Assembly (NCBI RefSeq): GCF_958450345.1
Contig: NC_088780.1
Span: 37,905,667-37,969,666 of the forward strand
Length of the DNA: 64,000 bases
Direction: 5' to 3'
From: Calliphora vicina
Taxonomy: Eukaryota > Arthropoda > Insecta > Diptera > Calliphoridae
The position numbers were made by a program, and so were the translations under genes. The notes under the pieces were generated by a model that was given only the letters and a program-made list of their open reading frames with translations, did no database searches and was not told the DNA's origin. Shown here piece by piece: positions 57,230-64,000 of the stretch (position 1 is the stretch's first letter; each line of letters starts with the position of its first letter).

Positions 57230-57800
57230 AACAGATCTCAAATTTGCAAGAGTTGGCAATTCCCTAGGTAATTGACGATCACAATCCGAAATCGCGGGAG
57301 AATGTTTATTTGTGGACATTATAGAATGCAACGTTCTCTCTTTTGATAGGGACAATTGGTCTACGTCTGACTGGATGACATCCTGGATGTTGCTGCAATA
57401 ACTTCGTAAGTCTAACCGGATGTGTTGAAGGAAGGGATCTTCATAAAAATTTAATGTTTAGGTTGACTTTACTGACGACATGCCATCAGGAACTGTCTAG
57501 TCAGTAACATCTTTTATTGTCTAACATACAGCGTACTGTTAGCCTGATATACATGACCCACCAGTCATCTTGACACATCCGGTTGAGATTCGGAGTGATG
57601 ATTTTGAATATGTTTTTTGTGGAACGCCCTTTTTAAAGTTATCAAACGCTGGTCTTCTAAATATACAATTGTCCACTTCGTTGGGTAAAGTAGAGGTCGT
57701 GATATCATTAATCAGCATGAAGTGGTTTCAGAGTAGATAAAATACGGAAAAGAAAAATATTTGGAATCACCAATTGCAAATCGAGAGTTCCAGGAGATAT
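57230..57800 (-). pseudogene. LOA/jockey-like LINE 3' coding remnant
   Basis: The minus strand shows KMLLTRQFLMACRQ, matching MLTQQFLLGCQRR in the better-preserved LINE at 62250-63010, followed by HPGCHPVRRRPIV and FYNVHK. Many stops. Sequence from 57800 to 58210 is probably more of the same or unrelated; I cannot assign it. Confidence 0.5.
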
Positions 57801-58212
57801 TTCAAAGTTACTGAACCGAGTTTCCATAACAGTGACCAAGAGCTTAGAAACCCTTTAAATTTGGAGATGTTTTCAAAATCAACGGGATTGAAGGAATATA
57901 GCTGATGATAACGTTTGATAATTTTGTTTCTCCCGATTATAGCTCTACTGCGAGGTGGAATTGCGCATTTCTTGTCATCTGTACATTTGCATTATTAAAG
58001 CCAATAGCAATTGTTAGAGCCAAATAGACCTTTAATAGTAGTCCATCGCTTCTTGGAGCAGATTGTGCAGTGGTCGAGGAGAGCTAACAAATTGTTGCGG
58101 TAATGATGATTTAAAAGATTATTAATCTCAGCCGTCATCTACACAATTCGCACTTCAGTTAGGTATTCAGGAGCGGAAGTGATCGCTTTGCTGCTTCAGA
58201 TGGAAAATAGTA

Positions 58213-58632
58213 TCCCAAAATGACTTAAAAATGCGTGATTTTTTCAAATTTTTAGTGTTTATTTTGAAACATTTGTACAATAAAAATTTATTGAAAGTAT
58301 TGGCCATGTTAACTATGTCATTTTCCCATCTTTCTGGCAACATATGGATTCCGCGCCAAAGGAACTGCTCATCTTTTGAGGCCAAGAACGAGTCAAGCCA
58401 ATTTCGGATACTCTGTTCTTAAGTGAAGCATATCCCAGAGAGAGCGTTTTGCATCGATCGAAAGAAATAGTAGTCGGATAGAACAAGGCGGGTGAGTGAA
58501 AACTTCGCAATCACTTCTTTCTAAATAGATTTAAACAAGTATTGCATAATGTGGTCGAGTGTTGTCAAACTTCAAACGAATCAGTTGCGTTCCGTACAGG
58601 TTCCATGTTATGGTCTGGCGCACAGTGCTTTG
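58213..58632 (-). pseudogene. mariner transposase C-terminus with 3' end
   Basis: Minus strand: VFTHPPCSIRLLFLSIDAKR is a decayed form of PHPPYSPDLAPSDYHLF, with the third aspartate block lost. Then DSFLASKDEQFLWRGIHMLP and ERW, the standard mariner C-terminus. A 3' UTR (acatttgtacaataaaaat on +) and terminal aaatgacttaaaaatgcg follow. Family B element 58633 abuts its upstream side. Confidence 0.75.
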
Positions 58633-59379
58633 TTATACCCTACACCACCATAGTGGGGAGGGTATTATGCGTTTGTGCAGATGTTTGTAACGCCCAAAAA
58701 TATTTGTCTAACATCCACCTTAAAGTATACCGATCGACTTAGAATCACTTTCTGAGTCGATTAAGCGATGTCCGTCCGTCTGGTCGGCTGGCTGGCTGGA
58801 TGTCCATGTAAACCTTGTGCGCAGAGTACAGGTCGCAATTTTGAAGATATTTCGATCAAATTTGGTACATATTTTTTCGGCTCAAGGACCAAGCCTATTG
58901 AAACTGGCTGAAATCGGTCCACTATTTCACCTAGCCCCCATACAAATGTCCTCCCGAAATTGGACTTTATCGGTCAGAAATGTTTAATTTATATATGTAT
59001 CTCCACAAATTCCCCTCCAAATAAGTTTTATATACACAAAATTCATGTCACCAAATTTTGTTACGATCGGTCCATAATTAGTCATAGCTCCCATATAGAC
59101 CCGCTTCCGAAAATCACTTTAACGTGCATAAATCGCTTAAAAATGTTGGTAAACACACAAAATTCAACATAGTTAACTTTAATATAGACATAAATCACAC
59201 GACCTAATTTCATGGTGATCGGTCCATAATTGGTCATAGCCCCCATATAACCCCACTTCCGAAAATCACTCAAAAATATAAATTATTGAAATTTTAAAAG
59301 AAAAATTTTTTTTGCTCTTTTACTTAGTGTAGGGTATTATATGGTCGGGCTTGACCGACCATACTTTCTTACTTGTTTT
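58633..59379 (+). mobile_element. Helentron-like element, family B, near full length
   Basis: 5' end TTATACCCTACACCACCATA then gtggggagggtattatgcg; middle aaagtataccgatcgactta, a (GTCC/GGCT) patch, gaagatatttcgatcaaatt and tttcacctagcccccataca. 3' end ggtattatatggtcgg with hairpin GGTCGGGCTTGACCGACC and atactttcttacttgtt. The subterminal 5' TACCCTACACC is mirrored by 3' tagtgTAGGGTA. Confidence 0.75.
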
Positions 59380-59563
59380 TATATAGGCAATGGACAAAAA
59401 TAGAAGGAGTTATTGCAGACGAATAAAAATTAGTGGAATATTACCTTTTGGTAAGATTAAGAAAAAATATAATTCTTGAAAAAATCCGTGAAAAGACACG
59501 GGTACCTCCCATATATCCTGAAGATATAATTTTGAATAAAATTCACAGTTATACTCCTAACAT

Positions 59564-60381
59564 TTTTATACCCTACACCACCATAGTGGGGAGGGTATTA
59601 TGCGTTTGTGCAGATGTTTGTAACGCCCAAAAATATTAGTCTAACACCCACCTTAAAGTATACCGATCGACTTAGAATCACTTTCTGAGTCGATTAAACG
59701 ATGTCCGTCCGTCCGTCCGTCCGTCCGTCCGTCTGGTTGGCTGGCTGGCTGGCTGTCCATGTAAACCTTGTGCGCAGAGTACAGGTCGCAATTTTGAAGA
59801 TATTTCGATCAAATTTGGTACATATTACTTTTTCGGCACAAGGACCAAGCCTATTGAAACTGGCTGAAATCGGTCCATTATTTCACCTAGCCCCCATACA
59901 AATGTTCCCTCGAAATTGGACTTTATCGGTCATAAATGTTTAATTTATCTATGTATCTACACAAATTTCGCTCCAAATAAGTTTTATATATACAAAATTC
60001 ATGTCACCAAATTTTGTTACGATCGGTCCATAATTAGTCATAGCTCCCATATAGACCCGCTTCCGAAAATCACTTTAACGTGCATAAATCGCTTAAAAAT
60101 GTTGGTATACACACAAAATTCAACATAGTTAACTTTAATATAGACATAAATCACACGACCTAATTTTATGGTGATCGGTCCATAATTGGTCATAGCTCCC
60201 ATATAAGGCCCACTTATGGTGATCGGTCCATAATTGGTCATAGCTCCCATATAAGGCCCACTTCCGAAAATCACTCAAAAATAAAAATTATTAAAATTTT
60301 AAAAGAAAAATATTTTTACTCATTTACTTGGTGTAGGGTATTATATGGTCGGGCTTGACCGACCATACTTTCTTACTTGTT
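59564..60381 (+). mobile_element. Helentron-like element, family B, full length
   Basis: Same ends as the copy at 58633, beginning TTTTATACCCTACACCACC. It carries a longer (GTCC)n run at 59702-59731 and a 48-bp internal duplication at about 60166-60255 (ttatggtgatcggtccataa twice). Same orientation as the neighbour, 184 bp apart. Confidence 0.78.
59702..59731. repeat. (GTCC)n microsatellite within family B
   Basis: About seven GTCC/CCGT units; shorter versions occupy the same position in the other family B copies. Confidence 0.85.
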
Positions 60382-60439
60382 AAATTTGGTTATAATCATT
60401 TTAATAAAGTTATTGTTGTTTGTGAAAACTTTTATTACA

Positions 60440-60587
60440 ATCGCAGCACGGATTCGGGTGGCTGCCATTGTTGTTTACAATATAATGTTTAATAAATAGG
60501 TGAGAATAAATGGCAGATACCTATGTACCGTTCAAAAGTTACGCTATCTATTGTTAAACACGAATTTTTAAGTCATACACCCATCGT
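60440..60587 (-). mobile_element. mariner 5' end remnant
   Basis: Minus strand starts GATGGGTGTATGACTTAAAA, matching the terminus at 18556, followed after a gap by a leader like tatttattaaacattatatt. Confidence 0.45.
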
Positions 60588-60589
60588 TT

Positions 60590-61138
60590 AATTTAATTAA
60601 ACATTTTTAAATTCGATATTGTAATATGTAAGAAATTGGCCTCAAATAAAACTAAATTAATTATTTTATGAATTCTCATAATTTAGAGATTATTTGAACA
60701 GATTTAAAAAATGTTCGAACATAACTTCGAATTTTCGAACATAATAAATCATTGTCATCAACTGCTTCGAAATTCAGTTAAAAGTTGTGACCTAAAAAAC
60801 ATATAAATAACAAATAAACGTACAAATATTGCAAGTTTAATCAAATCTTGTAAAAACATGATGTGTATTTTAATTTAACACACACTGTAATGGTACATTA
60901 GTTTGTTTTTATTTTTCTTGCCACACATATCCGTTACATGAACATATAGCTTTAAAAACATACAATTATAGTTTGTGTAATCTTCTAATCCATTAGATTC
61001 AGAATTTCCCAGATTTTTGAAAATATTTATATTTGTATTTCCACATAATCCTTTAAATGTTTTTTAAATGTCCCAAAAATAAACCAATGGGATTACTCTA
61101 ATGAGATAATGATTAAAAGAAGACTTTATAAAGAATAA
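60590..61138. other. non-coding stretch
   Basis: AT-rich; nothing recognised. Confidence 0.4.
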
Positions 61139-61139
61139 T

Positions 61140-62165
61140 CAGGGCGGAAGAGTAAGCATTTCGCAGCCATCTTGCGAAAGCTTTCTCATACACAAGAGAT
61201 CATTCAAAATTTAAACCACTGAGCCATGTGATATGCCTATGATTTCCACAATTTCTCGCGCTTTCAATCTACTTTCGAACAACGCCATATCGTGATTTTT
61301 ATACCTTCACCTTCATTGCCGACCCTATAAAGTATATATATTCTGGATCCTTATAGATAGCGGAGTCGATTAAGCCATGTCCGTCTGTCTGTTGAAATCA
61401 ATTTTCTGAAGACCCCTGATATCTCCGGGATCCGAATCTTCAAGAATTCTGTCAGACATGCTTTCGAGAAATTTGCTATTTAAAATCTGCAAAATCGGTC
61501 CACAAATGTCTGTGATATGAGCAAAAAACCAGGACAAGCTCGATTTTTTACCTATATCTGGATTATTAATTAATATAAACAATATTGATATCTAATGATA
61601 GATATTTCAAAGACCTTTGCAACGACGTATATAAGACCATAGTAAGTTGGACCTACAATGGGTCAAAATCGGAAAAAATATTTTTTAACCCGAATTTTTT
61701 TTTTTACCAAAAAATAAATTCAAAAAACAAAAATTTTTTTTAAAATTTAAAAAAAATCTTAAAATTTTAAAAAAAATATTAAAATTTTTAAAAAATTTAA
61801 AAAAAAAAACAATTCGAAAAAAAATTTAAAAACTGCGAAAAAAAATAAATTTTGTTCACCTAAAAATATTTAAAATTTTTATTTTGAAGTATAATTTGGT
61901 GAAGGGTATATAAGATTCGTCACAGCCGAATATAGCTCTCTTATTTGTTTTCAATTGTTTCGGATATGGAAACCTCAACTGGGCGTCCAGAACGTTTGGC
62001 ATCTTCCGTGCTTATACGATCAGTAAACCACTTTTTTAACATTGAAATTGATGGTGCAGAATTCCCATGGTATTTATCAAGCTAAGCCTTGGTTTTTGCA
62101 AAAAACAATGCTTAATGAGCAGACGAAATTCACTTTTTTCCAATTTCTACTCAAGTCAGAATCTA
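61140..62165 (-). pseudogene. mariner transposase N-terminal half, split by family A
   Basis: Minus strand from about 62165: EKSEFRLLIKHCFLQKP, then SISMLKKWFTDRISTEDAKR and SGRPVEVSISETIE (first HTH and linker). A family A element occupies 61297-61955. The frame then resumes with ALFESRLKAREIVEIIGISH, GSVV, a stop, and ILNDLLCMRKLS (second HTH). No catalytic domain remains: the copy is cut off near 61140. Confidence 0.75.
61297..61955 (+). mobile_element. Helentron/DINE-1-like element, family A, full length
   Basis: Best complete copy. It starts TTTTATACCTTCACCTTC and runs through gccgaccctataaagtata, gattaagccatgtccgtctg and agacatgctttcgagaaat. After ttggacctacaatgggtc comes the A/T-run core, then aatttggtgaagggtatata, hairpin TTCGTCACAGCCGAA and tagctctcttatttgtttt. 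It sits inside a mariner reading frame. Confidence 0.78.
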
Positions 62166-62249
62166 AAATTGTGACAGAAGTCAACTGACAGATGTCACAC
62201 TCTTATATACAAGCTGCTATTAAATGGATTCTGCATATACGTCTGTATG

Positions 62250-63010
62250 TTCGCCTCGTTTATACGTAGGAACTGTCTGACATGCCTAGGGAGAAACTCC
62301 ATCTGTGTGATGTCGATGTTTCGAGGAGTCCTCCGTTGACATCCCAGAAGGAACTGTTGCGTCAACATGACGTTGTGTTCCTTGACCGCTGGAACCTTAA
62401 GCTGAATTCACCCATGTTTTTCTGAAAATTTTTTGTTCGGAACATTATTTTTTTCATATGTAGTTTGAAGTCTCTCTCAAAAATAAAACGTCAAACTACA
62501 TATAAAAAAAATAATGTTCCGAACAAAAAATGTTTCAGAAACACATGGGTGAATTCAGCTTTAGTCTCCTCGTAAAGTTGGTGTTCGGAGGTTATTTGAA
62601 GACTATCTGTGACTGTGTTCAAGGCTGCATTTTGAAAGCATTGAATATTTCACCACAGGGTGTCACTACGAAGGTGACCGACCACACTGGAGCAATATAG
62701 TTGACCACTGACCGACTAATCGTATTTTAGGTGGCTAGCAAGGTTTCTTTATCCATTCCCCAAATGCTGCCGGCTAGTGTCTTGAGGATCTTGTTCCTAA
62801 TTTTTGGGGGATTTTGTAGTGACGTGAGCTGAGTAGGTAAAAATGCTATCAAAAATTACACAAAATGCTTTTCGAATGGTTCATTTATCTTGATGTCTAA
62901 TTTGAGTTTTACATTCTTCGTCCAAGTGGTGAATGTTGTTGCCGAGGACTTCGGCTGCAGATTAGGCGCTGTGAAGAATTTGTGGATTTCTGTGAGACTA
63001 TCCTAGAGTC
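62250..63010 (-). pseudogene. LOA/jockey-like LINE reverse-transcriptase C-terminus
   Basis: Minus strand: SSATTFTTWTKNVKLKLDIK, a region like QLYCSSVVGH, W.NIQCFQNAALNTVTDSLQ, then ETKVPAVKEHNVMLTQQFLL and GCQRRTPRNIDITQMEFLP. These are the conserved post-RT blocks of LOA/jockey LINEs (pattern W..IQ..QNAALRT.TG, EHN.ML..QFLL). Several stops. A 161-bp MITE interrupts it at 62400-62560 without otherwise disturbing the frame. Confidence 0.7.
62400..62560. mobile_element. palindromic MITE with TTA duplication (Harbinger-like)
   Basis: AGCTGAATTCACCCATGTTT at the left is repeated inverted at the right. The two arms of about 65-70 bp are almost perfectly complementary around a short centre (gaagtctctctcaaaa). 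Flanks are TTA (62397-62399 and 62561-62563). A 3-bp TWA duplication is the PIF/Harbinger hallmark; assignment rests on that alone. Confidence 0.75.
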
Positions 63011-63560
63011 TGAATGAGGTTATTAAAATACTTTCGGGATTATCAAAAAAAGCCCTTTTAACTATATGATTTATTTATTTTCCATACAACATTACTGCAC
63101 TTAGGAATACAATTATTCGATTACTTATTCGTCTGTAAATATTCACTCTGTCATATCATAATACAAAAATATATCTATATACATATGATTAAACTGCCGC
63201 CAGCCAGTCACTCTACGCGTACTCGTACGAGTATTAGTTGTTTTAGTTATTACAGTAAAATAATGCAAAGTATCATTTCCATTTGCGCATTCAAATGTGG
63301 TAAATTTCACAACATTATGGTAAAATAAGAACTTGATTGTAACAAAAACTAAAACAAAAAAGTTGCAGTTGAAAAAAAAAAATTAGTTTACAATACCAAA
63401 AAAAAGACAACAAATCAAGAAGAAAAATACGAAAAGACAAAAAACCAAACAAACAATTTTATTATGCAAAAATATCTGTAACGTGTATCTGTATTCAACC
63501 TTAACAAGATGCAAGACATACCCAGCTGTTCTAGGAGACAGTCCCGAACTAGCGATTTTT
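63011..63560. other. non-coding stretch
   Basis: Includes the palindrome actcgtacgagt at about 63222. No exon recognised. Confidence 0.4.
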
Positions 63561-63569
63561 ACCCATCAT

Positions 63570-63770
63570 TTAGGATTGGAACTAGTTACTTCAATAGCTA
63601 CGTGACTAGTTATTTTGAACCTCTTTGATTACAATGAGACAGTCAGATAGCTGGTCTAAAGTAGACAACGCATTGGATTTACATACTGGTTGCATAGCGT
63701 CAGTTGCTTTACTGGATACCTAACTGGTTACTTGATCAGCTACATAACTAGTTATTTTAACAGACAGTCC
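63570..63770. repeat. ACTAGTTA-type imperfect repeats
   Basis: aactagttacttcaatagct..gtgactagttattttgaac at about 63577 is repeated as aactggttacttgatcagct..ataactagttattttaac at about 63723. Shorter versions of the ggttact motif continue to about 63900. Probably a dispersed minisatellite. Confidence 0.45.
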
Positions 63771-64000
63771 AATAATCAATTGCTTCTTCATCCGACAACT
63801 CTCTAACAGATCACTGCTGGAGACTAAAATAACTACTTTCTAAAGTGCAGTACAAAATAAATGTTTAAAGTGACTTCTCCATAGGTTACTAAGAGATACT
63901 AAAGTGACTATTGACTTCACGCTATGTTACATGGGATATCAGTATACTTAAGCATAAATAAATATAAACTGTATGAGAATTATATCAACACATTTTTTAT

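Overview
This window is AT-rich, repeat-dense nuclear DNA from a higher fly (Diptera, Schizophora; the repeat style suggests a calyptrate or blowfly-like species). That placement is inference. It rests on GTAAGT-type introns, an insect SLC22-like transporter gene, many mariner/Tc1 and Helentron/DINE-1-like elements, and jockey/LOA-like LINE remnants. Species cannot be fixed from the sequence alone.

Genes. The one well-supported host gene is an SLC22-like major-facilitator transporter on the + strand. Six exons between 31705 and 39557 join in frame to 2343 nt (780 residues plus stop); the true start codon must lie in an upstream exon that I could not find. Two short first exons follow on the same strand, at 41826-41993 and 50090-50137. 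Both end in phase 0 at good donor sites, so they could be alternative starts of one gene continuing to the right of the window. A weak small exon candidate lies on the minus strand at 52262-52409.

Repeats, left to right. 1.1-3.5 kb: a tRNA-headed SINE-like element, a mariner/LINE chimera and a TA-flanked palindromic MITE. 4.4-5.3 kb: a Helentron-like fragment and a non-autonomous hAT element with a perfect 8-bp target duplication. 6.3-16.7 kb: an island of Helentron/DINE-1-like elements (families A and B here), an unnamed family C, LTR pieces and an internally deleted mariner placed exactly at a TA inside a family A copy. 18.8-30.6 kb: a degenerate satellite of TTCGAATAA palindromes (monomer about 200-235 bp), interrupted at 22166-25127 by a precisely bounded Helitron carrying its own tandem array with a 236-bp higher-order repeat. 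30.6-31.2 kb: a solo LTR with a 4-bp duplication.

42.8-47.3 kb: a transposon nest with two short inverted-repeat elements, an intact Tc1-like DD34E element (43776-45430, 334-residue transposase), the wreck of a second Tc1-like element, and a minus-strand Helitron-like element. 52.8-63 kb: a dead Tc1 inside a family A copy, an RPIE-type transposon remnant, LOA/jockey-like LINE remnants, two nearly full family B copies, a mariner split by a family A insertion, and a palindromic MITE with TTA duplication sitting in a LINE reading frame.

How it fits together. Almost all non-genic sequence is nested mobile DNA. Several insertions leave readable empty sites in related copies, which gives a relative order of events. 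Boundaries given as target-site duplications were read directly from the sequence. Family names follow from known hallmarks of those superfamilies. Functional and activity statements are inference.
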